A stretch of 64,000 nucleotides of DNA, from positions 9,203 through 73,202 of the forward strand of contig JAEYXS010000023.1 of the NCBI GenBank assembly GCA_023431185.1, written 5' to 3'. A model generated the notes under the pieces. The model was not told the DNA's origin. It worked only from the letters and a program-made list of their open reading frames with translations, and searched no databases. Origin of the DNA: Verrucomicrobiota bacterium (GTDB lineage: Bacteria > Verrucomicrobiota > Verrucomicrobiia > Limisphaerales > JAEYXS01). This document shows, piece by piece, positions 8,717-17,846 of the stretch. Position numbers and translations under genes: made by a program. Position 1 is the stretch's first letter. Each line of letters opens with the position of its first letter.

Positions 8717-10222
8717 ATGCCAAAGCGCACAGACATCCATTCGGTTCTTATCATCGGCGCGGGTCCGATCATCATCGGCCAGGCGTGCGAGTTCGACTAC
8801 TCCGGCACCCAGGCCTGCAAGGCCCTGCGCGAGGAAGGCTACCGCGTCATCCTCGTGAACTCCAATCCGGCCACGATCATGACGGACCCGGAGTTCGCAG
8901 ACCGCACGTATATCGAACCGATTACGCCTGAGGCAGTTGAGAAGATCATCGTGCGCGAGCTGGATGAGCTGAAGCGCCTGGGCGCGACGGGCAAATTGGT
9001 GTTGCTCCCCACGCTCGGCGGCCAGACGGCACTGAATACCGCCATGTCCCTGCATCGCAAGGGCATCCTGGAGAAATACGGCGTGGAGATGATCGGCGCT
9101 AAGGCCGAAGCCATCACGAAGGGCGAAGACCGCCAGATTTTCAAAGACCTGATGCTCCAGATCGGTCTGGACGTCCCCATCTCCGGCACGTCGCATAACA
9201 TGCAGGAAGCCTGGGCGGTGGCGGAAAAGATCGGGCGTTTCCCACTCATCATCCGGCCGGCGTTCACGCTGGGCGGCACGGGCGGTGGTATCGCTTACAA
9301 CCGCGACGAGTTTGAAGAGATCGCCAAGCGCGGCATGGACCTCTCGCCCGTGAGCGAGATCCTTATCGAGGAATCGTTGCTCGGCTGGAAGGAATACGAG
9401 ATGGAAGTGATGCGCGACAAGGCGGATAACTGCGTCATCATCTGCTCCATCGAGAACTTCGATCCCATGGGCGTCCACACGGGCGACTCCATCACCGTGG
9501 CGCCCATCCAGACGCTGACGGACAAGGAATACCAGATCATGCGCGATGCGTCGTTCGCCGTGATCCGCGCGGTGGGTGTGGAGACGGGCGGTTCGAACAT
9601 CCAGTTCTCCGTGGACCCGCAGACGGGCCGCATGATTGTTATCGAGATGAACCCGCGCGTGAGCCGCAGCTCGGCGCTGGCCTCGAAGGCGACGGGCTTC
9701 CCCATCGCCAAGATCGCCGCGAAGCTGGCCGTCGGCTATCTGCTGGACGAGATCAAGAACGACATCACGCGCGAAACCCCCGCGAGCTTCGAGCCGACGA
9801 TCGATTACGTCGTCACGAAGATCCCGCGCTTCGCTTTCGAGAAATTCCCGCAAGCAGACGCCACGCTCACCACGCAGATGAAATCCGTGGGCGAGGCCAT
9901 GGCAATTGGCCGCACGTTCAAGGAGTCGCTGCAAAAATGCCTGCGCTCCCTTGAGATCGGCCGCAGCGGTTTGGGCGGCGACGGCAAAGCCTGGCGCATC
10001 GGCACCGAGGTGTATGGCGACCGCGACATCCTGCCGAAGGACGTCATCAGCCGCAAACTGACCGTGCCGAACGCGGAACGCATCTTCTTCATCCGCCACG
10101 CCATGCGCGCCGGGATGACCGTCGAGGAGATATTCAACCTGACGAAGATCGACCGGTGGTTCCTCACGCAGATCAAAGAGATCGTGGATGTGGAGGAAGA
10201 GCTGGCGGCGAGTGTGGCTTAA
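8717..10222 (+). CDS. carB: Carbamoyl-phosphate synthase large subunit, N-terminal half only (split CarB)
   Basis: 501 aa, against about 1,070 for a complete CarB. The N-terminal ATP-grasp (carboxyphosphate) half is intact: GAGPIIIGQACEFDYSG at 13-29, then EESLLGWKEYEMEVMRD, EMNPRVSRSSALASKATG and the start of the oligomerisation domain ending near TKIDRWFLTQIKEI. It makes carbamoyl phosphate with CarA and the missing half, for arginine and pyrimidines. The stop is followed at once by a terminator, so this is a true split gene, as in some archaea and Aquifex, not a frameshift. The ATG is chosen because MPKRTDI is the conserved start; an upstream in-frame start at 8630 lacks conservation. Confidence 0.93.
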   Translation: MPKRTDIHSVLIIGAGPIIIGQACEFDYSGTQACKALREEGYRVILVNSNPATIMTDPEFADRTYIEPITPEAVEKIIVRELDELKRLGATGKLVLLPTLGGQTALNTAMSLHRKGILEKYGVEMIGAKAEAITKGEDRQIFKDLMLQIGLDVPISGTSHNMQEAWAVAEKIGRFPLIIRPAFTLGGTGGGIAYNRDEFEEIAKRGMDLSPVSEILIEESLLGWKEYEMEVMRDKADNCVIICSIENFDPMGVHTGDSITVAPIQTLTDKEYQIMRDASFAVIRAVGVETGGSNIQFSVDPQTGRMIVIEMNPRVSRSSALASKATGFPIAKIAAKLAVGYLLDEIKNDITRETPASFEPTIDYVVTKIPRFAFEKFPQADATLTTQMKSVGEAMAIGRTFKESLQKCLRSLEIGRSGLGGDGKAWRIGTEVYGDRDILPKDVISRKLTVPNAERIFFIRHAMRAGMTVEEIFNLTKIDRWFLTQIKEIVDVEEELAASVA

Positions 10223-10247
10223 AGCCCATTACGTTCCCGAATATTTT

Positions 10248-10285
10248 AGCAAGCGGTGGTCAAGTGACCGCCGCTTTGCTTTTTA
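10248..10285 (+). terminator. Rho-independent terminator of carB
   Basis: The strands 10248-10262 and 10265-10280 pair in a long GC-rich stem (AAGCGGTGGTCA against TGACCGCCGCTT, one mismatch) around a 2-nt gap, followed by TTTTT. It lies 26 nt after the carB stop. The opposite strand lacks a T-run, so it serves the + strand only. Confidence 0.85.
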
Positions 10286-10312
10286 TAAATCCAAAAACGA
10301 ACACGTCTCTGA

Positions 10313-12922
10313 TCATGGCCACAACAAGCTGCTGAATTTCTTTTGCAGGGCGGGCTTGAGCTTCGGGTATTCCTTGGCACGGAAGTTGGCCCAGTCGAGG
10401 GTGGAGCCGAGGCGTTTGCCATCGGGGGCGCAGACCCAGAGGCGCACGGGCACGCGGCCTTCGCAGAGGCGCGGGTGGTCTTTGAGCGCGAAACATTCGG
10501 TGATCTTCACTTGCAGCTCAGGCAAGATGGGCCACTCGGAGTTTTTATCATCGTCCTCCACGTATTGGAGTTTGGCAGGTTTGCCTTCGCCCCAGGGGAT
10601 GGTGTTGGGCGCGAGTTCGTTGAGCCAATCCCACTGGCCTTTAGGCCAGTGTTTCAGGAAGGCATCTTTGAGATTCGTGGCCTGTGCTTCTTTGGCGAGG
10701 GTCTGGCCGTGGAAGGCTTCAGTGAGGCAAGTGATGATCGCGGCTTCATCGAAGGGTTTCAGTTCCAGTTCGGGCTGGATGCTGCAGATGAGGTTCACGC
10801 GGTTGATCAATTGCTTGATCTCGTGATTGAAGAGCGGGAGCTCGAACCATTGCTTGCGCGCGGCTTCGGCGAGGCAACGGGCGGAACCGGCGGGGTCCAC
10901 CTCGCGCTGGTGTTCGTGCGAGATGACGAGGTCCTGGAAGCGTACGAGCTTCACGGCGGCGACGCGTTTGTGGCCGCGGTCGTAGAGGTGCTCGATCTTG
11001 ATGTCCAACTGTTCCGGGAAGGTCTCGGTGAGCCACTCGGGTTTGATATGCGTAGCCATGCCGAGCAAGGTCATGTGGCCAGTACGGCCGCTAACTTCGC
11101 GGATGGTGGCGACGACGAATAGGGTGGATTGCTGCACGACGCTCTCGCGCATGAGGGTGCCGGTGCGGCCTTCGGTGAGGTCGCATTCGAGCGTGCCTTT
11201 GTCGCGACGGATGCAGAGCTGGTCGATGAAGCCGGTCATCAGGCAGCGTTGCAGCGAGGTGTCATCGGTCTTTGGCGGGGCTTCATCGGGCGAGATCTCG
11301 TGGAACTTCTGGCGGCGGCAGATTTCGACGAATTGCAGGTAGGTCTGCTCGATCTCGCGGGCAGAGCGGGCGTTGATGCCGTAGCGGCGGCAGGTGTCGA
11401 TGTTGAAACCGTTCTTGCGCGCGAATTGATACGCGCGCATGAGCGTGAAGAAATCGGAGTCCTGGCTGCCTTCGAAGAGTTCACGATTCTCCGCGATGTG
11501 TTTTTCATCACGACCGATGCGGGTGAGTAGATCGCGGCCGCTGACCAGTGCAGCGCACAGTGCGGCGGCGGAGACACAACCGCGCTTCTGGGCCTCCACG
11601 AGCATGCGCGAGTAGCGCGGATGCATGGGCAGGCGCATCATCTGACGACCGATGGGCGTGAGATCACTCTCGATGCGATCGATGTCAGGATCGTCGTTTT
11701 TCGCCGTGCTGGGACGCAAGGCGCCCAAGGTGTGCAGCAGCATCTCGGCGCGTTCCACCGCGACGGGATCTGGCTTGTCGAGCCAATCGAATCCGGCAGC
11801 GTGCTTGATACCGAGGGAGTGCAGGAGCAAAACGACTTCTGCCATGTCGGCACGTTGGATCTCCGGCGTGTTGCGCTCGGGGCGATTCAGGTAACCGCTC
11901 TCCGTCCAGAGGCGATAGCACACGCCAGGCGCAGTGCGGCCGGCGCGGCCTTTGCGCTGATCGGCGGAGGCGCGACTGATCTCCTCGAGGTGCAAGGTGC
12001 TGATGCCGCGTTCGGCATCGTAGCGAGCGACACGTGCAAGGCCGCTATCCACGACGGAGCACACGCCGTCAATGGTGACGGAGGTCTCGGCGACGTTAGT
12101 GGCGACGACGACTTTACGGCGATCGCTGGGCTGGAAGGCGAGGTCTTGCTGGTCGGGCGTGAGTTCACCGTGGAGCGGGATGCAAAGCAGTTTCTCTGAA
12201 ACGCGGATGCTGTGCAGCGCGCCGATGGTGGCATTGATCTCCGCCATGCCGGGCATGAAGACCAGGATGTCGCCGGGCTCGCGGGCATTGATGATTTTCT
12301 CCACGGCATCGGCGGCCTGTTCGGTGATGTTCCGCTCATCCTTGTAGTCGATGTATTGGACCATCACGGGATAGCTGCGGCCTTCGGAGATGCAGATGGG
12401 GCAATCATCCAGATACTTCTTTACCGGCTCGGCATCAAGCGTGGCGGACATGACGAGCAGATGCAGATCCGGACGCTTATGCGTTTGCAGACGCTTCACC
12501 AAGGCGAGGGCGACATCGCTGAGCAAGTTGCGCTCGTGGAATTCATCGAAGAGGATCGCGCTAACATCCGCGAGCGTGGGGTCATCCTGAAGCCAACGGA
12601 GGAGAATGCCTTCCGTGATAAAGCAGATGCGGGTGCCGAGCGAGGTGTGGTCATCGAAGCGGACTTGGTAGCCAACTTCTTGGCCGAGGGGCACATTGCG
12701 TTCCCAGGCAACGCGGGCGGCAACGGTGCGAGCGGCGACACGGCGGGGTTGCAGGACGATGATCTTCTTGTCACCGGCGAGCCCGGCATCGAGGACCATT
12801 TGAGGGACTTGCGTCGATTTGCCGGAGCCGGTGGGCGCGACGAGCACCAAACGGTGCGCGGCGCGCAACGCTTCAACAATCTGTGACTGGACCTGCCAAA
12901 TGGGCAGCGATTTCGGTTCCAC
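10313..12922 (-). CDS. hrpB: ATP-dependent DExH-box helicase, HrpB-like
   Basis: 869 aa from a GTG start at 12922. Superfamily 2 helicase core: Walker A GSGKS at 32-36, Walker B DEFH at 126-129 followed by ER (the DEFHER form is typical of HrpB), MSATLDAEP motif III, and the QRKGRAGRTAPG motif VI. The helicase-associated domain and a C-terminal HrpB-type segment (VPVRLWVCAPDGKRL...) follow. Substrate unknown; HrpA/HrpB helicases are linked to RNA metabolism. The frame is open up to 13039, but the extra 39 residues do not look like the family and neither start has a good Shine-Dalgarno, so the N-terminus is uncertain. Confidence 0.88.
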   Translation of the reverse strand: MEPKSLPIWQVQSQIVEALRAAHRLVLVAPTGSGKSTQVPQMVLDAGLAGDKKIIVLQPRRVAARTVAARVAWERNVPLGQEVGYQVRFDDHTSLGTRICFITEGILLRWLQDDPTLADVSAILFDEFHERNLLSDVALALVKRLQTHKRPDLHLLVMSATLDAEPVKKYLDDCPICISEGRSYPVMVQYIDYKDERNITEQAADAVEKIINAREPGDILVFMPGMAEINATIGALHSIRVSEKLLCIPLHGELTPDQQDLAFQPSDRRKVVVATNVAETSVTIDGVCSVVDSGLARVARYDAERGISTLHLEEISRASADQRKGRAGRTAPGVCYRLWTESGYLNRPERNTPEIQRADMAEVVLLLHSLGIKHAAGFDWLDKPDPVAVERAEMLLHTLGALRPSTAKNDDPDIDRIESDLTPIGRQMMRLPMHPRYSRMLVEAQKRGCVSAAALCAALVSGRDLLTRIGRDEKHIAENRELFEGSQDSDFFTLMRAYQFARKNGFNIDTCRRYGINARSAREIEQTYLQFVEICRRQKFHEISPDEAPPKTDDTSLQRCLMTGFIDQLCIRRDKGTLECDLTEGRTGTLMRESVVQQSTLFVVATIREVSGRTGHMTLLGMATHIKPEWLTETFPEQLDIKIEHLYDRGHKRVAAVKLVRFQDLVISHEHQREVDPAGSARCLAEAARKQWFELPLFNHEIKQLINRVNLICSIQPELELKPFDEAAIITCLTEAFHGQTLAKEAQATNLKDAFLKHWPKGQWDWLNELAPNTIPWGEGKPAKLQYVEDDDKNSEWPILPELQVKITECFALKDHPRLCEGRVPVRLWVCAPDGKRLGSTLDWANFRAKEYPKLKPALQKKFSSLLWP

Positions 12923-13043
12923 GGCGGCGTAGTGTAGTGAGGAAAACGGTGATAGCCACAAAGAAGCACAGAAGGCGCGAGAAGGGGAATGGAGTGTGCG
13001 AACGCTGAAGTTTCTGATGCCTATCGTAACGATGGACATTGAA

Positions 13044-13066
13044 GCGGCTTAAAAGCCGCGCTCCTA
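13044..13066. repeat. Short palindromic intergenic repeat (REP-like)
   Basis: GCGGCTT-AA-AAGCCGC (13044-13059) followed by GCTCC. The same stem plus GCGCTCC layout occurs with a different stem at 37077. The palindrome sits in the spacer between the helicase gene and the DUF1552 gene. It looks like a small dispersed repeat. Confidence 0.55.
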
Positions 13067-13070
13067 AAAC

Positions 13071-13100
13071 AAAAATCCCCGGTGAATCGCTTCACTGGGG
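13071..13100 (-). terminator. Terminator of the DUF1592/DUF1552 operon
   Basis: Read on the minus strand, CCCCAGTGA (13100-13092) pairs with TCACCGGGG (13085-13077) across a 6-nt loop, followed by ATTTTTG. It lies about 25 nt after the DUF1552 stop. Confidence 0.85.
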
Positions 13101-13124
13101 ATCGTGAAATGGTTGTGCGACCGC

Positions 13125-14468
13125 TCAGGCGAGGTTCGGCAGTTCGCCCGTACTGTCGCCGAGCTGGGCGGTCTTGATGTCCATGCGGTTGAGCATGGCA
13201 AGCCAGAGGTTGTTCAGCGGCGTGCGGTTCGGGTAAACCACATGGCGACCGGTCTTGATGGTGCCGCAGCCCTTGCCCGCGACGAGGATCGGCAGATCGT
13301 CGTGGTTGTGGCGGTTGCCATCCGAGTTGCCGGAACCGTAGCAGAGCATCGTATGGTCAAGCAGCGTGCCGTCGCCTTCCTTGATGGACTTCATTCGACC
13401 CATGATGTAGGCGAGCTGGGTGACGTGGAAGCGGTTGATCTCGGCGATCTTGGCTTTCTTCTCTTCGCTGTTGCCGTGGTGGGAAAGATCATGGTGGCCT
13501 TCCTTCACGCCGATGAACGGATACGCCTTGCCGCTCCCTTCGTTCGCAAGAACGAAGGTGCATACGCGCGTGGCATCCGTCTGGAACGCGAGGATCATCA
13601 GCTCGCCCATGATGCGGATGTGTTCCTCGTAGCTTGCCGGGACGCCGACGGGCAGCGCGAAGTTCTCCGGGGCCTTCAGGTCCGGCATGTTCGCGGCACG
13701 TTCGATGCGCAATTCCAGATCGCGCACGGCGGAGAAATACTCATCCAGCTTGCGCTGGTCGGAGCGGCCGAGTTTGCCGTTCAATTCGCTGAAATCTTCT
13801 TTCACGAAGTCCAGCACGCTCTTGCGCTGGGCGTCGCGCTTCATGCGCTCTTCCTTGGAGCCGGAGCCGAACATGCGCTCGAACACCAGTTTCGGGTTCA
13901 CTTCCTTCGGCAACGGCTGCGTGGCGGAGCGCCAAGACATCGTGGAGGAGTAAACGCAGCTGTAACCGGAATCGCAATTGCCCGCCATGGAACCGGCTTC
14001 CGTGCCGAGTTCCAACGAAGCGAGCCGTGTCTTGTCCGCGAGGCGGGCGGCGGCCACCTGATCCACGGAGATGCCGGCGCGGATATCCGTGCCATCCGTC
14101 TTGCGCGGCTGGCAGCCGGTGAGGAACGCCGAGAGTGCGCGGGCATGATCGCCGCCACCATCGCCGTTGGCGAAAGCCTTGTCGGCGGTCAGACCGGTCA
14201 ACAGGGAGAAATCTTGTTTATACGCATCCAGAGGTTGGAGGATCTTCGGCAGATCGCGCAACGCACCTTCGTAGCCGGGCTTCCAGTCGTCCATGTTGAT
14301 GCCGTTGGGCACATACAGGAAGGCCATGCGGTTGGGCGCGGCCTGGCTCGCCTTGGTATCGGCGGCCCAGCCGGTCATCGGTCCCATGGCTTCCAGCCAC
14401 GGCAGGGCGAGGGAGGCACCCAGACCCCGGAGCAGCGTACGACGTGAGATAAGCATGCGGTTTTCCAT
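13125..14468 (-). CDS. Secreted DUF1552 family protein
   Basis: 447 aa. The N-terminus has a twin-arginine signal (ISRRTLLRGLGASLALPW, about residues 7-24), indicating export in folded form. The body matches DUF1552: FLYVPNGINMDDWKPG near residue 50, SLELGTEAG, and CYGSGNSDGNRHNHDDLPILVAGKG near the C-terminus, a region rich in His/Asp. Function unknown; in Planctomycetota and Verrucomicrobiota the family is nearly always paired with a DUF1592-type cytochrome, as here, with 34 nt between them. The ATG at 14468 is chosen over a TTG two codons upstream; MLISRRT at 14456 is also possible. Confidence 0.88.
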   Translation of the reverse strand: MENRMLISRRTLLRGLGASLALPWLEAMGPMTGWAADTKASQAAPNRMAFLYVPNGINMDDWKPGYEGALRDLPKILQPLDAYKQDFSLLTGLTADKAFANGDGGGDHARALSAFLTGCQPRKTDGTDIRAGISVDQVAAARLADKTRLASLELGTEAGSMAGNCDSGYSCVYSSTMSWRSATQPLPKEVNPKLVFERMFGSGSKEERMKRDAQRKSVLDFVKEDFSELNGKLGRSDQRKLDEYFSAVRDLELRIERAANMPDLKAPENFALPVGVPASYEEHIRIMGELMILAFQTDATRVCTFVLANEGSGKAYPFIGVKEGHHDLSHHGNSEEKKAKIAEINRFHVTQLAYIMGRMKSIKEGDGTLLDHTMLCYGSGNSDGNRHNHDDLPILVAGKGCGTIKTGRHVVYPNRTPLNNLWLAMLNRMDIKTAQLGDSTGELPNLA

Positions 14469-14502
14469 AAACAACTTATGTTAGAGCGGCTGACTGGTTC
14501 TA

Positions 14503-16827
14503 TTATTCACCCAAATCGTTCTTTTCTTTCAACTCTTTCCCGCGCCGTAAACGGAAGGGATCGCTCTGCACGATCGAGCTTACCAGCGTGGAAAACTTGT
14601 ATTCATTCTGGGCCAGATTGCCCACGACCTGTTTGATCGTGCGCTCGTCGTAATATTCCAGACCCCGGCCCAGTGCATAGGTCATGAGTTTTTCCGTCAC
14701 ATTCCGCGCCACCAGGTCTTTCTTGCCCTTCAGGATGTTCTTCAGCTCGCCCGGTCCCTGGAAGCTCTGGCCATCAGGCAACGTGCCGGAAGGGTCGATG
14801 ACATCGTTACCATCTTTCGTGCGGAAACGGCCAACGGCATCGAAGTTCTCGAAGGCGAAACCCATCGCATCCATCTGCTGGTGACAGTTCGCGCAGGCGG
14901 GGTTGGCGCGGTGTTGTTCCATGCGTTGGCGGAGGGAGCCTTTCAGTTCATGCTGGGCCTCCAGTTCCTCCACCCCGGGCGGAGCGGGTGGCGGGGGTGT
15001 GCCGAGGATCTGTTCCAGCACCCATTTGCCGCGCTTCACGGGCGAGGTGCGGGTGGGGTTGGAGGTGACAGTCAGGATGCTGGCCTGGGTGAGCAGACCG
15101 CCCCGGCTCTGGTCCGGCAGCTTCACCCGGACGAATTCATTCTCCCGCCGCCAGTCGCGCTGGCCGCGCGGAAACACCTTGTCTTCAATCCCGTAATGGC
15201 GGGCCAGCGGGCGGTTCAGGTAGGTGAAATCAGAATCCACCAAGGTCAGGATGCTGTGATCTTCCCGCACGATCTCGGCCAGGAACAGTTCCGTCTCCTT
15301 CAACATGGATTTGCGCAGGCGCTCGTCAAAGCCGGGGAACAGCGTGCTATCCGGCGCAAAGGTGGTCAGCCGCTGGATCTGCAGCCATTGCAGGCCGAAG
15401 TTCTGGACCAGTGAGGTCGCTTTCGGGTCCTTCAACATGCGCTTCACTTGCGCGTCCAGATTCTTCGAGAGCTGGTTTTTGGCGGCCAGGGCGAAGAGTT
15501 CCTCGTCCGGCATACTGCTCCAGAGGAAGTAGCTCAAGCGCGAAGCCAGTTGATATTCATCCAGCGGGTGCGCGTCCTTCACCTTCGGTTTGTCATCCAA
15601 TTCCGTGCGGAAGAGGAACTTCGGCGAGCACAGCGTCACTTTTACCAGTTGCTGCAAGCCCGCGTTGAAGCGGTTCGTGTGGGTGGCCAGCCCGGCTTCG
15701 AACGCCCGCACATACCGCGCCACTTCTTCCTTCGTGGCCGGCCGGCGGAAGGCCTTCGTCACAAACCATTCCGTCACCTCCCGGATGCGCTGTTCCTCCG
15801 GCTTGTCCGTGCCCACGGCATCCACCCGTTTCATGAATTCCGAGCGCGTATCCGCCGGGCCGATGACCTTGAACTCGTTGATGAAGAGCATCCGGTCCGC
15901 GTTTTCACCCGGGCGATTCGCAAATTGGGCGCGGAATTTCTGTTCACCGGCCGGGATCTCCAGCTTGGTCTCAAACTCCCGCCAGCGTCCCACCTTGTTC
16001 GTCACCGCCACCGCCAGCACTTCCTTGTCGTTCAGGAACAGCTTCATCTGTACCGGCTCGCTGTCATTGGCGTTGGTGGACGCCGCGCGCACGCGGAAGA
16101 CGTATTCACCCGCCACCTTGATGTCATGCGAGACGAACAGTTCCGGCGTCGCATTGGTGACCGGCCGGGTGCCGTTCTCACTGCGGTAACCGCCGGGCTC
16201 GAGGAAGATGGAATAGGTCGTGCGGGAGGAAGGCTTGGGCAACGTCACATAGACCGCCCGTTGCGCCACCCCTTCCGCTGCATCCAGATACCGCTCCAGA
16301 TGTACCGGGGAAATGTTCAACACATCCCCGATGTTGTCGAAGCCATGGCCCACGTCATCCGCCGGGAAATTTTCCGAGGCATTGTAATCCACCGCCAGCA
16401 GGTCGCGTACAGTGTTGTTGTATTCCGTACGGTTCAGGCGGCGCATGGTCACGTGACCCGGGTCCGGCTTCAGCTTGGACTCGGCCTTGGCGAAAGACTC
16501 CGTGAGCGAGTTGTTGAACTTCTCGATGTCCTGCGGGGAGGGCTTGTGCGCGAATTTCTTCGGCGGCATCTCGCCGGAATTCACCTGCTGGAGCACGCCG
16601 CGCCAGAGCTTGTGGTTCTCCAGAATGTTTTTGTCATCCTTGATCGCCTTCAGGTCCAGATCGGCCTTCGTGCTCTTGCCGCCATGGCATTCGTAGCAAT
16701 ACTTCTCCATGAACGGCACAGCAGCCTTCTTGAAGTCCAACGAGGCAGCGCCCTGCACCGGTGTGGTGGCCAGCAAAAGCCCCACCGCACCGCCCGCCAG
16801 CGCCAGATTTTTCATTAACGACAACAT
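14503..16827 (-). CDS. Secreted DUF1592-type planctomycete cytochrome c protein
   Basis: 774 aa with a signal peptide (about 1-27, ending QGA-A). A planctomycete-type cytochrome c site follows at once (KYCYECHGGKSTKADLDL, about 43-60). The middle is the DUF1587/1595/1592/1588/1585 series; MRRLNRTEYNNTVRDLL near residue 149 marks DUF1587 and PLDEYQLASRLSYFLWSSMPD marks DUF1592. A second CxxCH is in PACANCHQQMDAMGFAFENFD (DUF1588). The carbohydrate-binding-like stretch around 220-330 may contact a substrate. Probably periplasmic or surface redox enzyme working with the DUF1552 partner downstream; substrate unknown. A GTG at 16830 is an alternative start. Confidence 0.9.
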   Translation of the reverse strand: MLSLMKNLALAGGAVGLLLATTPVQGAASLDFKKAAVPFMEKYCYECHGGKSTKADLDLKAIKDDKNILENHKLWRGVLQQVNSGEMPPKKFAHKPSPQDIEKFNNSLTESFAKAESKLKPDPGHVTMRRLNRTEYNNTVRDLLAVDYNASENFPADDVGHGFDNIGDVLNISPVHLERYLDAAEGVAQRAVYVTLPKPSSRTTYSIFLEPGGYRSENGTRPVTNATPELFVSHDIKVAGEYVFRVRAASTNANDSEPVQMKLFLNDKEVLAVAVTNKVGRWREFETKLEIPAGEQKFRAQFANRPGENADRMLFINEFKVIGPADTRSEFMKRVDAVGTDKPEEQRIREVTEWFVTKAFRRPATKEEVARYVRAFEAGLATHTNRFNAGLQQLVKVTLCSPKFLFRTELDDKPKVKDAHPLDEYQLASRLSYFLWSSMPDEELFALAAKNQLSKNLDAQVKRMLKDPKATSLVQNFGLQWLQIQRLTTFAPDSTLFPGFDERLRKSMLKETELFLAEIVREDHSILTLVDSDFTYLNRPLARHYGIEDKVFPRGQRDWRRENEFVRVKLPDQSRGGLLTQASILTVTSNPTRTSPVKRGKWVLEQILGTPPPPAPPGVEELEAQHELKGSLRQRMEQHRANPACANCHQQMDAMGFAFENFDAVGRFRTKDGNDVIDPSGTLPDGQSFQGPGELKNILKGKKDLVARNVTEKLMTYALGRGLEYYDERTIKQVVGNLAQNEYKFSTLVSSIVQSDPFRLRRGKELKEKNDLGE

Positions 16828-16976
16828 CACGTTTATCAGACTAGGTGTAGCGATACTTATTCAACACTTTCCACCCTATTAGCAAAGCCGAAATTGCGCA
16901 AAACGGCCCGTGCTTTAACCCGCTTTTCTTGCCTCCCGGACAACTCGCCTGTGCCGCCCGGAAAACATGAACTGCC

Positions 16977-17162
16977 TCAGTTCAGAGGCAAGACCCGCTG
17001 CCGCGCCACCCTCACCGGTTCTTCACTCGGACACGCCTGCTCCACGGCCCGGCGCATCTGGCCGAACCACCAGTTGGCCTGGCTGATCTTGCGATACCGC
17101 CGGCTCACTGGCCGGCACCCTGCTGTTTCCATCTTCAACTCGCTCTGTTCTGTCAGTTTCAT
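16977..17162 (-). CDS. Small Trp/Arg-rich protein, unknown function
   Basis: 61 aa. It is not recognised as a named family. The core SRRYRKISQANWWFGQMRRA (about 23-42) has a WWF motif and is strongly basic, and short proteins with a similar NWW-x-QMR core are, from memory, common in PVC bacteria. The ATG at 17162 is supported by an AAGG about 6 nt upstream; an in-frame start 18 codons earlier lacks one. No membrane helix. It stands alone, upstream of but not overlapping the DUF1592 operon on the same strand. Confidence 0.55.
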   Translation of the reverse strand: MKLTEQSELKMETAGCRPVSRRYRKISQANWWFGQMRRAVEQACPSEEPVRVARQRVLPLN

Positions 17163-17447
17163 AGAGAACCTTTTATTTAATGTTCTGCGTCCACTATGCC
17201 GAGGGGGGTAGGACATTGGCTGTCCATGGTCCCCTTTTTCTTAAAATATTTTAAGACGGTGTAACCATCTGGAATTCAGGTGGTTAAGTGCATATAACTC
17301 CCTAAAACAGCGGTTCTCGGGAAAATAATTCAGGCGGATTCATAAAATTTCACCCTTACCTCACGTCAGCGCACATCCCCCTTCTTTTCCCGCCCTCGTT
17401 AGCGCCTTTAGCGGGTCACAAAACCCCTCACCCGTTAGGCTGAAATC
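17163..17447. other. Intergenic stretch with no gene seen
   Basis: AT-rich near 17220-17350, then CT-rich. It should hold the promoters of the small minus-strand gene and of the riboswitch-ktrB transcript, but no convincing -35/-10 pair was recognised and no reading frame looks coding. Confidence 0.4.
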
Positions 17448-17477
17448 ACCTCGGCACATGTACACAAGTGCCGAGGT
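17448..17477 (+). other. Perfect 10-bp inverted repeat upstream of the riboswitch
   Basis: ACCTCGGCAC (17448-17457) and GTGCCGAGGT (17468-17477) pair perfectly around a 10-nt loop, followed by TTTCT. It resembles an intrinsic terminator, yet no + strand gene ends upstream, so it may instead be a leader hairpin or a protein-binding operator. Confidence 0.5.
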
Positions 17478-17545
17478 TTTCTACCAATTCCCCGCTCTTA
17501 CCCCCCGCCATTGACAAATTCACCCCCTTGTCCGAGCTTTCCCCT

Positions 17546-17699
17546 GTTCGCAGCCTAAGCTGCCTTGCCTTCCTGCAAGTCAGCACGGGGAACCCAAACT
17601 CCCGGGTCACACCGGGACGGGGCGCACGATGCCAGGCAACTGGTGTTCGGGGTCACTTCTGAGACCTAGCCCGTCAGCTAACCTCGTCGGCGTTTGGAA
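17546..17699 (+). promoter_or_regulatory. c-di-AMP riboswitch (ydaO-yuaA class)
   Basis: The aptamer core is recognisable by sequence. GCC (17553-17555), UAAGCUG and a later CAGC lead into GGGGAACCCA (17587-17596). A GCCAGG/CUGGUG stem and GGGGUC...GAC-C pairing follow, then the signature CCCGUCAGCUAACCUCGU (17670-17687) and the closing GGC (17690-17692). This matches the known ydaO layout of GCC-helix-GGAACC...CCCGxCAGCUAAC...GGC. In other bacteria the class binds cyclic di-AMP and usually represses potassium uptake and cell-wall genes; here it lies 150 nt before ktrB. The expression platform is not resolved: a perfect hairpin at 17713-17731 has no T-run, and a weaker one at 17824-17838 ends in TTTT just before the gene. 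Confidence 0.9.
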
Positions 17700-17712
17700 G
17701 GGCGGTCCTCTG

Positions 17713-17731
17713 CGCCGTGATGTCCACGGCG
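17713..17731 (+). promoter_or_regulatory. Hairpin in the possible expression platform of the riboswitch
   Basis: CGCCGTG (17713-17719) and CACGGCG (17725-17731) form a perfect 7-bp stem with loop ATGTC between the aptamer and ktrB. It lacks a T-run, so it could be an anti-terminator part or chance. Low certainty. Confidence 0.35.
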
Positions 17732-17846
17732 TCCACGATCACCCCAACTGAAACAGACCGGTCCGATCCGCTGGCGGAGCTATGCGCTTCGACCGCGACG
17801 CGTTCCGTGGACCCGTCTTCCTTGCCGAAGGCGGTTTTGGTGAACT

